DNA of 40,626 bases, taken from NCBI GenBank assembly GCA_948466395.1, contig CAOKAG010000009.1, positions 1-40,626 of the forward strand. The letters run 5' to 3'. Positions within the stretch are counted from its first letter, which is position 1. Each line of letters starts with the position of its first letter. Position numbers and translations under genes: made by a program. The notes beneath the pieces are model-generated. The model did not search any database and was not told where the DNA came from. It saw nothing but the letters and a program-made list of their open reading frames with translations. Origin of the DNA: an uncultured Mycoplasmatota bacterium (lineage in GTDB: Bacteria; Bacillota_I; Bacilli_A; RF39; UBA660). Of the stretch, positions 1 through 7,649 are shown one piece after another.

Positions 1-63
1 TCGTATTGAATGGAACTTTGATTTATAAAATATAACCTATAATTTTAGCAAAAGATGTAATTT

Positions 64-316
64 TTGGGGAATTCAGTTTCAAGCCATGGGGGAACTGATC
101 CTGGAACTATTGCGAATGGAATAACTGAAAAAGATTATACTTTAAAAATAAGTCAATATATGCATGAAAGATTAAATGATTTAGGAATTGAAAATAGTAT
201 GACAAGAACTAGTGATGAAACCTTATCTCCAAGTGTAAGACCTGATAGAGCTCAAAGTTTTTATGGAAAAGGAAATGACGTAATATTAGTATCTAATCAC
301 ATAAATGCAGGAGGTG
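64..316 (+). pseudogene. N-acetylmuramoyl-L-alanine amidase, 5' fragment (split by the element)
   Basis: This is the N-terminal half of an Amidase_3-type cell-wall amidase. The first zinc-ligand region survives as SHGGTDPGT, then NGITEKD with the second ligand Glu, and SNHINAGG with the third ligand His. At 316 the frame runs into element DNA and stops after ten foreign residues at 345. The rest of the gene is at 22336-23261, and joining the two gives one frame. The 5' edge is also damaged: the usual D-P-G before H-G-G is replaced by V-S-S. In-frame stops lie directly upstream, and the only start is a TTG at 64 without a ribosome binding site. The gene may therefore have been broken before or besides the insertion. 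Confidence 0.85.
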
Positions 317-331
317 CGGAGGTATCCTTGC
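297..331 (+). other. attL, left attachment junction
   Basis: The core AGGTG is at 312-316. To its left is amidase sequence (AATGCAGG). To its right is the element arm GCGGAGGTATCCTTG (316-330), which is the inverted copy, 14 of 15 bases, of the arm at the right end. Confidence 0.88.
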
Positions 332-466
332 ATATGTTAAATTAGAAAACTTGTAAATATGGGGAAAATAGATTATAATTCATATCGCCTATATAGATAA
401 TTTTTTTTGATTTCACTAGCAAATACTCTGTTATGATATTGGATAGTGAAAATAAGGAGGGAATAG

Positions 467-745
467 ATGAAGAAGCATACGGTTAAATGTATGTCAGTTG
501 AAGAAATATCCGATGAATACCTTAAAAAACTTAATATACATTCAAGAGATGGATATGAGATATCAAATAAGATGTTTAGTCAACAAGTATCTTGGGGTGA
601 GCATGTTTATTGTCCTGAATGTAATAGTGTGAATATTCTTGTATTAAAAGGTGATGGATTTCAGATTAAAGGTTTAGATTTTATAGGCATCATATGTAAC
701 GATTGCAAGAAGATTTATTATTTCTATGATGTTAATTTTAGATAG
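467..745 (+). CDS. small zinc-ribbon protein, unknown function
   Basis: This is a 92-residue protein with a strong ribosome binding site (AAGGAGGG) seven bases before the ATG. Its second half has a CPEC...CNDC arrangement (two C-x2-C pairs about 27 residues apart), typical of a zinc ribbon. There is no signal peptide or membrane segment, so it is probably cytoplasmic. It is the first gene inside the element and is followed by its own terminator, so it is a single-gene unit. I do not recognise the family. A nucleic-acid or protein-binding role is only an inference from the zinc ribbon. Confidence 0.75.
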   Translation: MKKHTVKCMSVEEISDEYLKKLNIHSRDGYEISNKMFSQQVSWGEHVYCPECNSVNILVLKGDGFQIKGLDFIGIICNDCKKIYYFYDVNFR

Positions 746-752
746 CAAATTT

Positions 753-781
753 GAGGAGAAAATAACTCCTCTTATTTTTTT
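753..781 (+). terminator. rho-independent terminator
   Basis: GAGGAG (753-758) pairs with CTCCTC (766-771) across a seven-base loop and is followed by TTATTTTTTT. It ends the zinc-ribbon gene and insulates it from the switch genes. Confidence 0.85.
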
Positions 782-782
782 G

Positions 783-820
783 CAAGTTAACTTGGCAAAA
801 TAGCAAGTTAATGATATTAT
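783..820 (+). promoter_or_regulatory. promoter and operator of the repressor/protease switch
   Basis: A -35 TTGGCA (792-797) and a -10 TATTAT (815-820) are 17 bp apart. The perfect 12-bp palindrome CAAGTTAACTTG (783-794) overlaps the -35. A second half-site, GCAAGTTAA (803-811), lies in the spacer. This layout fits an autoregulated XRE repressor, whose gene starts at 849. Binding itself is inferred. Confidence 0.75.
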
Positions 821-848
821 TAGTTTGTAAGAAGAAAGGTGTTTAATT

Positions 849-1154
849 ATGGAGATAGGTAAAAAAATTGAAAAATTGTTAGAAAGTAAGAATATGACCC
901 AACGTGAGTTGGCTAATAGAATAGGTACAGATGAAACAATTATATCAAGGATTATTAAAGGAGATAGAACACCCAAATCGGATGTATTAGCTAATATTGC
1001 AACAGCATTACATACAACCTCTGATTATTTATTAGGAATAGAAAATGATGAGTTCGATAGCGCTAAAGTTATTACTTTGATTGCTAGGAACTCTTCTAAG
1101 ATGAGTGATTCAGAGAAAAAAGAATTAATAAATGCTCTATTTGAGGGGGAATAA
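849..1154 (+). CDS. XRE-family repressor (ImmR-like)
   Basis: This is a 101-residue protein with an N-terminal HTH_XRE domain: MTQRELANRIG, then the recognition helix DETIISRIIKGDRTP and ALHTTSDYLLG. The size and domain match the short repressors of integrative elements such as ImmR of ICEBs1. The next gene, an ImmA-type metallopeptidase, starts one base after the stop, which supports a repressor/anti-repressor-protease pair. The operator at 783-811 suggests it represses its own promoter and perhaps others. The RBS AGAAAGGTG precedes the ATG. In known systems, cleavage of such a repressor by its partner protease de-represses excision genes; here that is inference. Confidence 0.88.
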   Translation: MEIGKKIEKLLESKNMTQRELANRIGTDETIISRIIKGDRTPKSDVLANIATALHTTSDYLLGIENDEFDSAKVITLIARNSSKMSDSEKKELINALFEGE

Positions 1155-1155
1155 T

Positions 1156-1722
1156 ATGGCAATAGTTTTATCAGATGATAGATGTGAGGAGATTAAGCAA
1201 GAGGTAGTAAACTTATTTGAAAGATACAATGTTAACTCTGTTCCTATAATTGGCTTTGAAATTGCAAGTAAGATGGGTATTAAGGTAATTCCTTATTCGT
1301 CTAAAAGTGAGAAAGCAAGAGAATTATGTATGAAAGAGAGTGAAGATGGTTTTTCAATTAGAAAAGGAAATCAATGGTATATTTTTTACAATGAGGAGAA
1401 AGGATTTGGTAGGATTAATAATACCATGCTTCATGAAATAGGCCACATTGTACTAGATCATACGGAGGATAGTGAATTAGCAGAAAAAGAGGTTAAATTT
1501 TTTGCTAAGTATGCGCTTGTTCCACCTGTTCTAGTTCATAAGCTAAAATTGAGCACACCTGAAGAAATTTCCGAAACATTTGATGTTAGTTATGAAGCAG
1601 CGTATTATGCATTAGTTTATTATAATAAATGGTTGAATTATAGTGGTAGGTTTTATAAACCATATGAAAAACAACTATTAGCATTGTTTAGTAAGAATTC
1701 ATTAAAATTAGACTTAGATTAA
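1156..1722 (+). CDS. ImmA/IrrE-family metallopeptidase
   Basis: This is a 188-residue zinc metallopeptidase with the HExxH motif HEIGH at about residues 93-97. The family cleaves the cognate XRE repressor to switch on the mobile element. The start chosen is the ATG at 1156 (MAIVLSDD), because GAGGGGGAA lies just upstream and overlaps the end of the repressor gene. A longer frame from 1132 would read through that RBS. The gene is co-transcribed and probably translationally coupled with the repressor. The C-terminal part (ISETFDVSYEAAYYAL) matches the usual helical tail of the family. Confidence 0.9.
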   Translation: MAIVLSDDRCEEIKQEVVNLFERYNVNSVPIIGFEIASKMGIKVIPYSSKSEKARELCMKESEDGFSIRKGNQWYIFYNEEKGFGRINNTMLHEIGHIVLDHTEDSELAEKEVKFFAKYALVPPVLVHKLKLSTPEEISETFDVSYEAAYYALVYYNKWLNYSGRFYKPYEKQLLALFSKNSLKLDLD

Positions 1723-1763
1723 TAAGTATTGGCAGTTTGGTTAACGTAAGTCCAAATAAAAAG

Positions 1764-1853
1764 AGGCGTTTGCAACACCCCATAAACAAATACAATATTT
1801 GCCTGACAACATTATTGTATCATAAGTTTTAAAAAGTTGCAAAAGAAATGCCT
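1764..1853 (+). other. nested inverted repeats in a leader region
   Basis: Three inverted pairs are nested within 90 bases: AGGC (1764-1767) with GCCT (1850-1853), TTGCAAC (1770-1776) with GTTGCAA (1836-1842), and ATACAATA (1790-1797) with TATTGTAT (1813-1820). As RNA it would fold into one long interrupted hairpin directly before the gene at 1872. It may be a structured leader or a set of protein sites; which one cannot be told from sequence. No T-tract follows, so it is not a simple terminator. Confidence 0.5.
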
Positions 1854-1871
1854 CAGAAAGAGGTGAAATAA

Positions 1872-2093
1872 ATGACAAATTATTATTTGAATTTAAATGC
1901 TCAATCGAATGGTGATCATGAAGTTCATAAAGAATCTTGTTATTATTACTATATGTATAAGAATGGTTTCAATTTTGAATTGTTAGGTGCATTTAGTAAT
2001 GAAAAAGAAGCAGTTAAGTATGCAAAGCAAAAACATCCAAATTTTAGAATTGACGGTTGTTCATATTGTTGCCCAAATGCTCATAGAAGTTAG
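1872..2093 (+). CDS. small Cys-rich protein, unknown function
   Basis: This 73-residue protein opens MTNYYLNLNAQSNGDHEVH and ends with CSYCC. The opening motif and C-terminal cysteines resemble a short conserved hypothetical protein found in many bacteria, but I know no function. A good RBS (AGAGGTG) precedes the ATG. The cysteines, with the His at residue 18, could form a small zinc site. It has no signal peptide. It is followed closely by a membrane-protein gene and may be co-transcribed with it. Confidence 0.7.
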   Translation: MTNYYLNLNAQSNGDHEVHKESCYYYYMYKNGFNFELLGAFSNEKEAVKYAKQKHPNFRIDGCSYCCPNAHRS

Positions 2094-2124
2094 TCTTATA
2101 TAGTTAATGGAAGGGGGAGAAAAA

Positions 2125-2460
2125 ATGAAAAAGATGCTCTTTGAGCTATTGATTTCTCCTTTAACTATATCAGACAATTACTATTTGAATTCTATTATTA
2201 TATCATTAATAGGCCTTATTGCTTTTAAAGTAGCATTCAAAGTAGTTGGTGATATTGGTGCAAGAGGAGGAATTGGTTCTTTATTACATTGGACAATTAG
2301 ATTTATAGTTTTTATCTTTCTATGGAGTGTTTGTTGTATTGCTGTAATTGCAACGAAATTTGTTATTAGTCATATAGTCTTAATATCTATCTTAGTGATT
2401 GGATTGGTATTAATTGTGCTTTTATCAAAATATATTTATCATCGAGTAATTTGTAATTAA
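2125..2460 (+). CDS. small membrane protein, unknown function
   Basis: This 111-residue hydrophobic protein has three likely membrane segments (around IIISLIGLIAFKVAF, FIVFIFLWSVCCIAVIA and HIVLISILVIGLVLIVLL). The start at 2125 is chosen because AAGGGGGAG lies directly upstream; a longer frame from 2107 would place this RBS inside the coding region. A clear terminator follows. No family is recognised. Confidence 0.65.
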   Translation: MKKMLFELLISPLTISDNYYLNSIIISLIGLIAFKVAFKVVGDIGARGGIGSLLHWTIRFIVFIFLWSVCCIAVIATKFVISHIVLISILVIGLVLIVLLSKYIYHRVICN

Positions 2461-2490
2461 GTTGTTTTTATTTCTATTTGTTATAAAAGT

Positions 2491-2524
2491 AGTAGATAGT
2501 GTTTAAATTTATCTACTCTTTTTT
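2491..2524 (+). terminator. rho-independent terminator
   Basis: AGTAGATA (2491-2498) pairs perfectly with TATCTACT (2510-2517), followed by CTTTTTT. It closes the unit ending with the small membrane protein. The next 165 bases are very A+T-rich and I see no gene in them. Confidence 0.85.
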
Positions 2525-2743
2525 GTTTATTGTAAAATAATAGCTCTTTTGTTATTTTTCGTATATTTATATGATATTTTATTGTACAATTATAGTTACT
2601 TTTTATTTTGAATTTGTTTGTTTTGCAGAAATGTTTTAAAATGGCTCGAATTATATTTATATGAGCATTTATATTAATTAGAATAGAAAGTGGCTTACAA
2701 TGGCAAAAAATGCGTAAATAAGTGGTTATTTGAAAGGATATGT

Positions 2744-3181
2744 ATGAATAAATGTGAGAATTGGTTAATTATGCTTTTAAAAGAGATAGATGATGGAATT
2801 TATACTCTTACAATATGTGAAGATGGGTATGTATTTGATAACAAGAAGCATAAATTGTTTGTTTTGAAGAAAGCAACTGTAGAAACTCTCAACAAACTAA
2901 TGAACGAGTATAAAAATCTTCATTTAAGTGGTGTTTTTGAGTCAAAATATATGATTAAATTCAATGGAGATACTAAATTTACTAGTAACGATCAGGACTT
3001 ATTTTTTAAAGTCATAGAACTGGTATATAAAGGAGATAATATTAAGCATCCATCTAAGTTGTTAGATCCTGTAATAGCATTAATTGAAGAGTTGCGTGTA
3101 ACTGGAGAGCTAGATGCAATGATTCAAGCTGATGGCATAGATGATACAGTAGATAAATTAATATCAAGTGTTGATATATAA
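2744..3181 (+). CDS. hypothetical protein
   Basis: This is a mainly soluble protein of 145 residues (MNKCENWLIMLLKE...). The ATG at 2744 is preferred because AAAGGA lies five bases upstream. A GTG at 2690 would add 18 residues but has a poor RBS. The C-terminal third is acidic and helical (VIALIEELRVTGELDAMIQADG). I recognise no family. It lies just left of the restriction-modification block in convergent orientation. Confidence 0.6.
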   Translation: MNKCENWLIMLLKEIDDGIYTLTICEDGYVFDNKKHKLFVLKKATVETLNKLMNEYKNLHLSGVFESKYMIKFNGDTKFTSNDQDLFFKVIELVYKGDNIKHPSKLLDPVIALIEELRVTGELDAMIQADGIDDTVDKLISSVDI

Positions 3182-3196
3182 ATTTATGGTATAAAA

Positions 3197-3221
3197 AAGG
3201 ATCTATGTTTTATAGATCCTT
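3197..3221 (-). terminator. bidirectional terminator between convergent genes
   Basis: AAGGATCTAT (3197-3206) pairs with ATAGATCCTT (3212-3221). On the minus strand it is followed by TTTTTTATA, so it ends the methyltransferase transcript, whose stop codon lies at its edge. It also sits just after the plus-strand gene ending at 3181. Confidence 0.85.
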
Positions 3222-4329
3222 AATCTAATATTTTTAGTATTTCTGTTGCCAACATAGTAATCATATCTACTGATACTGCATTTCCTGCTTGTTTATATAA
3301 ATGTGCATTGCTATATTTTTTTCCTTTATATTCGCTAGGTAATTTATATCCGTTACCAACAGGGAAGCCTTGAAGCTTAAATGTTTCTGCTGGAGTTAAT
3401 TTTCTTATTCCATCTTCTGCTAATATTAGTGGAACATTGTGACCGCCTGTACCCATGTTAGCAGTTAATGTTGGGCACACATTACTTTTGTTTTTTCTGA
3501 CGTATAATCCCCTTCTACATTGATAGAATTGATTTTTTTCAGTTATTTCTTTCTTAAGATTAACCCCTTCTTCTTTAAAGTAGTGAGGATATTTTTCTTT
3601 AGTGTAATAATATTCTGGATTATTCTTAAATGCTATTTCTGTATCTAATATTTTTTTTACATCTTCTTCGCGTTGTTTTGCTGTTTTCTTAACTTTTTTA
3701 TCTTCTATATGTTCATATAGATCAAACTTATTTGCATCTTCTTTGTTTAAGAAGCCTATAATGTATATTCTTTCTCTATTTTGTGGTAGATTTGTATAAT
3801 CCATAGTGTTTAATACTTTTTCTTTTATAATATAGCCAGCTTCTTCTAGTTTATTTTTGATAACTTTGTATGTTCTTTCTTTATCATGTGCTAGAAGATT
3901 TTTTACATTTTCTAAGAATAGTATTCTTGGCTTTGATGAATGTTTCTCCATTTGATTAATTAACTCGATTATTGATAGGAAGAGGTTTCCTCTTTCATCT
4001 TCAAAACCTTTACGTTCTCCTGCAATACTAAATGCTTGGCAAGGGAATCCACCATTTAATACATCAATTTTATTATCAAATAAGTAATGTCTTTGCGATT
4101 CATAATATTCTTTTTCTTCTTCATTATTACATAAGTTTGGATCTAGTAGTTTATTTATATCGCCTTCTATTAATGTGTGTTTAAAATTGGTTCTATATGT
4201 TTCACAGGCATATTCGTCTATTTCGTTGGCGAAGCATAAGTTATATGATTTATCTTTATAGTGAGCATTTTGAAATCCTAAACAAATTCCACCAACGCCT
4301 GCAAACAAACTTGCTACATTGTATTTCAT
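3220..4329 (-). CDS. DNA (cytosine-5) methyltransferase
   Basis: This 369-residue C5 methyltransferase of a type II system has motif I SLFAGVGGI near the N-terminus (AdoMet binding). Motif IV is GGFPCQAFS with catalytic Cys97, motif VI is LENVKN (140-144), and the late motifs are RKLTPAETFKLQGFP and QAGNAVSV. It transfers a methyl group from AdoMet to cytosine in the recognition site and protects host DNA. It lies downstream of the two nuclease genes on the same strand. If the Bsp6I-like neighbour keeps the known specificity, the target would be GCNGC, which is inferred from family only. Confidence 0.95.
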   Translation of the reverse strand: MKYNVASLFAGVGGICLGFQNAHYKDKSYNLCFANEIDEYACETYRTNFKHTLIEGDINKLLDPNLCNNEEEKEYYESQRHYLFDNKIDVLNGGFPCQAFSIAGERKGFEDERGNLFLSIIELINQMEKHSSKPRILFLENVKNLLAHDKERTYKVIKNKLEEAGYIIKEKVLNTMDYTNLPQNRERIYIIGFLNKEDANKFDLYEHIEDKKVKKTAKQREEDVKKILDTEIAFKNNPEYYYTKEKYPHYFKEEGVNLKKEITEKNQFYQCRRGLYVRKNKSNVCPTLTANMGTGGHNVPLILAEDGIRKLTPAETFKLQGFPVGNGYKLPSEYKGKKYSNAHLYKQAGNAVSVDMITMLATEILKILD

Positions 4330-4371
4330 ATTTTCTCCTTTCTATCAAAGCGAATAATACTACATAAAGTA

Positions 4372-5499
4372 TTAATTATCAACTGAACCGATTACATTTT
4401 CTAAATCTTGTATAAGTTTATCTTCTAATCCATTAAGATAGACAGCACATTGTTTTTGGATAAAGTATTCGCTACCACCATTTCCAGATCTATCTAATGT
4501 TTCAAATGAAACTGTATACTGTTTTCCTAATTCTAGTGCTGTACCATTAAAACTGCATCCTTCTTCTAAAGCAGTTATAACAATACTGCTTACATTATAC
4601 TGACATATTTCAATTTTATCTAACTTGTCTGCAGAAAAGTCTAATAGAGCAGTATTCTTTCCTACATTTGTTTTTTTCTTCCATTTTTCATTGAATTCAT
4701 ATAATTTTTTTATACGTGGGCTTGGGTTAGCATATGTATTTAACTTATCATGTAATAAACCTTTTACAACCTTAGTTTTTCTAACATTTATTTCTTTCAT
4801 TCTACGCACACTTATATTACCCTTACATAAAGTGGTTTGTTTCATAAAATCTGTAGCGTTAGTGATAGAAATTAATTTTAAAGTTCCGATAGTATTGGAT
4901 GAATAATCTATTGGAGTTACCCTTGTTATTTTAGAGTCTTTATCTTCTATGATAAAAACAGAATCATCCATTTCCATTTTTTGGATTAAAGCATTATTTA
5001 AAATAGTTGCATCTAAAAATGGTACTAAGTAATCTATTCTTAAATTTAAGTCTATAAGAACTAAGTATTCATCATCATAATCTTGATTTCTTAAACTAAT
5101 CATTTGATCTTTAGCTTTGAACGTTTTTACTTCGATTTGAGGCATTCCTTTAACAGCTTCCCATTTATTATTAAATCTTGTAAAAGGAATTTGTTTTCCA
5201 TCTACAATAATTCCAAAAATATCTGGTGCTATTCCTGCTATATTTTTTGATGGTTTGTAATAATAATAATCACTTACTACATGAACTTCCTTATCTGTAT
5301 TAAGTTTTGGAATAATGATTTTTTCAAAAACTAGCGAATCAGATATAGTATTGATGAACCTATCAAATATACCACCCATTGAATCGCTTTTTGATGTTAA
5401 TGCTCCTTGCATTGTGGTTCCTTTTTGATTTTGTACTAATTTTGTAATGAAGTAAATTCTTTCAAGAATATCTTCTTTATTAAAACTGATTTCATTCAT
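4372..5499 (-). CDS. putative PD-(D/E)XK restriction endonuclease
   Basis: This 375-residue protein lies between the methyltransferase and the Bsp6I-like gene. A nuclease-like signature is visible: APDIFG (Asp93), then IEVKTFK about 30 residues later (Glu123, Lys125), which matches the PD...ExK pattern. The flanking GGIFDRFINTISDSL is helical, as in many type II enzymes. Its ATG sits three bases after the upstream stop, so it is co-transcribed. I cannot name the family. It may be a second restriction enzyme using the same methyltransferase, or an accessory subunit. Confidence 0.65.
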   Translation of the reverse strand: MNEISFNKEDILERIYFITKLVQNQKGTTMQGALTSKSDSMGGIFDRFINTISDSLVFEKIIIPKLNTDKEVHVVSDYYYYKPSKNIAGIAPDIFGIIVDGKQIPFTRFNNKWEAVKGMPQIEVKTFKAKDQMISLRNQDYDDEYLVLIDLNLRIDYLVPFLDATILNNALIQKMEMDDSVFIIEDKDSKITRVTPIDYSSNTIGTLKLISITNATDFMKQTTLCKGNISVRRMKEINVRKTKVVKGLLHDKLNTYANPSPRIKKLYEFNEKWKKKTNVGKNTALLDFSADKLDKIEICQYNVSSIVITALEEGCSFNGTALELGKQYTVSFETLDRSGNGGSEYFIQKQCAVYLNGLEDKLIQDLENVIGSVDN

Positions 5500-5501
5500 A
5501 G

Positions 5502-6074
5502 TTAAACCTCCACTAATTCAGGTATCGTTTCAGATAGTAAATCTATCTTTAATACTGGTTCAAGATGTTGAGCTTTTATTATAGAAGTTTTTATAGAAAA
5601 TCTAGGTCTTCTTCCTTGGTTTTGTTGATCTCTAAATGTTTCACCCTTTTTTGAATTTAATATTATGGAATAGATGTCACAATCAATTTTGTAAAACCAT
5701 ACCTTTCCATCAATAACCCCATTTGGAGCAAAATCGACAAAGTAAAGCTCATCCCATGTAGATGTAGGACCAAAAGATGTACAGTCATTATCAATAGAAC
5801 ATGATTTAACCTGAATTCCTGCTTGATTATTTAAGGATACACAATCATAAGAATGTGCAGTTCCATTAGTTCTTACTGCATTGAAAAATATACAAAATAG
5901 AGCTTCGCTGAATACATCAGGAACATTAAGGTTTCTACCACCAAGTGTTTTTAATTGAGTATTAATTTTTTGCCAATCAAAAAAGATTTTTTGTAATTTT
6001 CGATAATCATCGAAATCAAATTGATCTCCATAACATACTTTTCCGTCTCTTAATTTAACTGCAACAGATTTCAT
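5502..6074 (-). CDS. Bsp6I-family type II restriction endonuclease
   Basis: This 190-residue protein contains KTLGGRNLNVPDVFSEALFC and GIQVKSCSIDNDCTSFGPTS, which I recognise as the RE_Bsp6I pattern (Bsp6I cuts GC^NGC). Asp and Lys residues in these stretches are probable catalytic residues. The start at 6074 is chosen because AAGGAG lies upstream; a longer frame to 6146 would overlap the promoter region. It is the first gene of a minus-strand operon with the second nuclease and the C5 methyltransferase. Confidence 0.8.
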   Translation of the reverse strand: MKSVAVKLRDGKVCYGDQFDFDDYRKLQKIFFDWQKINTQLKTLGGRNLNVPDVFSEALFCIFFNAVRTNGTAHSYDCVSLNNQAGIQVKSCSIDNDCTSFGPTSTWDELYFVDFAPNGVIDGKVWFYKIDCDIYSIILNSKKGETFRDQQNQGRRPRFSIKTSIIKAQHLEPVLKIDLLSETIPELVEV

Positions 6075-6125
6075 AATACCACTCCTTACTACTTTAATTG
6101 CAAAGTAAACTTTTCTTTCTATACC

Positions 6126-6131
6126 ATTATA
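6126..6131 (-). promoter_or_regulatory. extended -10 promoter of the restriction operon
   Basis: On the minus strand the sequence reads TGTTATAATGG: TATAAT with the extended TGn. It lies about 52 bases before the Bsp6I-like ATG. No good -35 is visible. Confidence 0.55.
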
Positions 6132-6175
6132 ACATTTTTTCGACATTTTTAATATAGCGATGCATTAATTCATGA

Positions 6176-6181
6176 TATAAT
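6176..6181 (+). promoter_or_regulatory. extended -10 promoter of the ASCH gene
   Basis: TGATATAAT gives TATAAT at 6176-6181 with an extended TGn. The ATG at 6198 would follow a 5' UTR of only about ten bases. This promoter is divergent from the restriction-operon promoter, about 45 bp away. Confidence 0.55.
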
Positions 6182-6197
6182 TTGTATGGTGATATAA

Positions 6198-6581
6198 ATG
6201 AAAGTAATAACCTTAAAACAACCTTGGGCTTCATTAGTTGCTTATGGATATAAGAAGTATGAATTTAGAAGCTGGAAGTTAAATTATAGAGGGCCTATAC
6301 TAATCCATGCTGGTTTAGGTATTGATAAAGATGCAATGGAAAAAGTAGAAGATTTAGGACTTGATTTTCCATCAAAAAGAATTATAGCTATTGTTAATGT
6401 TGATGATTGTATTTCACTAGACGATACAATTAGTAAGGCTATAAATAAAGAAAATCCTTTAGTTTATGGTAATAAGGTTAGAACAGGATATGCATGGAAA
6501 TTATCAAATGCAAAATTAGTTAATATTCCTGAGACTATTTCAGGTAAACAGGGAATTTGGAATTATAATTTTGAAGAGTAA
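6198..6581 (+). CDS. ASCH-domain protein
   Basis: This 127-residue protein starts MKVITLKQPWASLVAYGYK, followed by YEFRSWKLNYRGPILIHAG, the standard opening of ASCH domains (a PUA-like RNA-binding fold). ASCH proteins are thought to bind RNA or modified nucleosides, and some have amidohydrolase activity. The exact substrate here is unknown. The gene is monocistronic, between the restriction block and a convergent DUF1848 gene. No frameshift or truncation is visible. Confidence 0.85.
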   Translation: MKVITLKQPWASLVAYGYKKYEFRSWKLNYRGPILIHAGLGIDKDAMEKVEDLGLDFPSKRIIAIVNVDDCISLDDTISKAINKENPLVYGNKVRTGYAWKLSNAKLVNIPETISGKQGIWNYNFEE

Positions 6582-6632
6582 TTTTTAAATAATCTTGTTT
6601 TAGTAGATAATAATATTTATTTGCATATTAAA

Positions 6633-6651
6633 AGCAGATTCTTAATCTGCT
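6633..6651 (-). terminator. terminator of the DUF1848 gene
   Basis: AGCAGATT (6633-6640) pairs with AATCTGCT (6644-6651) over a three-base loop. On the minus strand it is followed by TTTTAATA, so it ends the DUF1848 transcript; it may work weakly in both directions. Confidence 0.75.
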
Positions 6652-6658
6652 CATAACT

Positions 6659-7507
6659 TTAAATCAAAGTAAGTTGTTCAACTTTATCACTACAAATGAT
6701 AAAGCTAGTCTGATCTGCATTTTTAATAATATCATCTTGTCTTATTTTATCGATTAAGATTGGACTTTTAGGATTATGTAATTTATAATTTTTTATAATG
6801 TTTTCTGGCTTTTTGTTGGCATAACAATATTTGCAACCATTTGCTTTTTCTAGGATCTTGGTAGTTGTACATCCTGAAAGATTTATACCATATTTAGTGT
6901 AATCAATGTCTGTTCCACAAGTTTGAATTGGAATATTATATTTTTTTGCAATTTTTCCTATTTCTGTTGCTAATACAATTTTATCTTTTTCTGTGAAAGG
7001 AATAATTTCAGGCATGTTTACTTCTAATTTTTTATACATTTCGACAAAACTAAATATAGCAAGTGAAATATGCTTATGGATTTTGTTGGCAATATATTCA
7101 AATGTTTTAATTAGATGTTCTATATTATAGTTTTCTGTTATTAATAATGGATCATATCTCCATATTACTTTTTCTTTTCCTATTATATTTGATAATTTGA
7201 TTAAGGTTTCTATAGATTCATCAATGCTTGGTACTTTTGGTTCCACGTCTTTTCCATATGCTGTTATTGTGTAATGACATATTATTCTATATTTCGAATT
7301 TATTTCTTTCATATACTTAAGTATGGGGGTATAGTTTTTTGAACAAAACATCATACAGTCTATTTTTTGAGGATTTAAATCATATTTAGTTATTTGTTTA
7401 GGAAATAATGGATTTCTGGAATAGACAAAACCTTCATGGATTCTATTCATTAGCCATTCGCTATAATAATTCACTATATCTGTTCTACCACCTACATTTA
7501 ATATCAT
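6659..7507 (-). CDS. DUF1848-family protein
   Basis: This 282-residue protein has the DUF1848 hallmarks: GGRTDIVNYYSEWLMNRI near the start, GFVYSRNPLFPKQI, DCMMFCSKN, KVIWRYDPLL, and a cysteine cluster NGCKYCYAN near the C-terminus. The family is uncharacterised. The C-x2-C cluster suggests metal or Fe-S binding, and a TIM-barrel-like fold has been suggested by similarity to radical-SAM-like proteins, which I treat as inference. The ATG at 7507 is chosen because AAGGTGG lies just upstream. It converges on the ASCH gene. Confidence 0.82.
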   Translation of the reverse strand: MILNVGGRTDIVNYYSEWLMNRIHEGFVYSRNPLFPKQITKYDLNPQKIDCMMFCSKNYTPILKYMKEINSKYRIICHYTITAYGKDVEPKVPSIDESIETLIKLSNIIGKEKVIWRYDPLLITENYNIEHLIKTFEYIANKIHKHISLAIFSFVEMYKKLEVNMPEIIPFTEKDKIVLATEIGKIAKKYNIPIQTCGTDIDYTKYGINLSGCTTTKILEKANGCKYCYANKKPENIIKNYKLHNPKSPILIDKIRQDDIIKNADQTSFIICSDKVEQLTLI

Positions 7508-7649
7508 TTTTACCACCTTTAAGAACTAATTGATTGATACTTTTATTATATCATATTTTTTCACATATCTTTTAAATGGATTTTTTATTAATATTAAAGC
7601 TGTATAATTATTTTAAGCATGTTATTATACAAGCAGGATGGTGATTTAA

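Noticed and set aside
674-976. Antisense frame over the repressor gene
   Set aside because: Overlaps a clear XRE gene and has no RBS or recognisable motif.
4625-4906. Plus-strand hydrophobic frame inside the nuclease gene
   Set aside because: It is the shadow of the minus-strand 375-residue gene; A+T-rich reverse complements commonly give hydrophobic frames.
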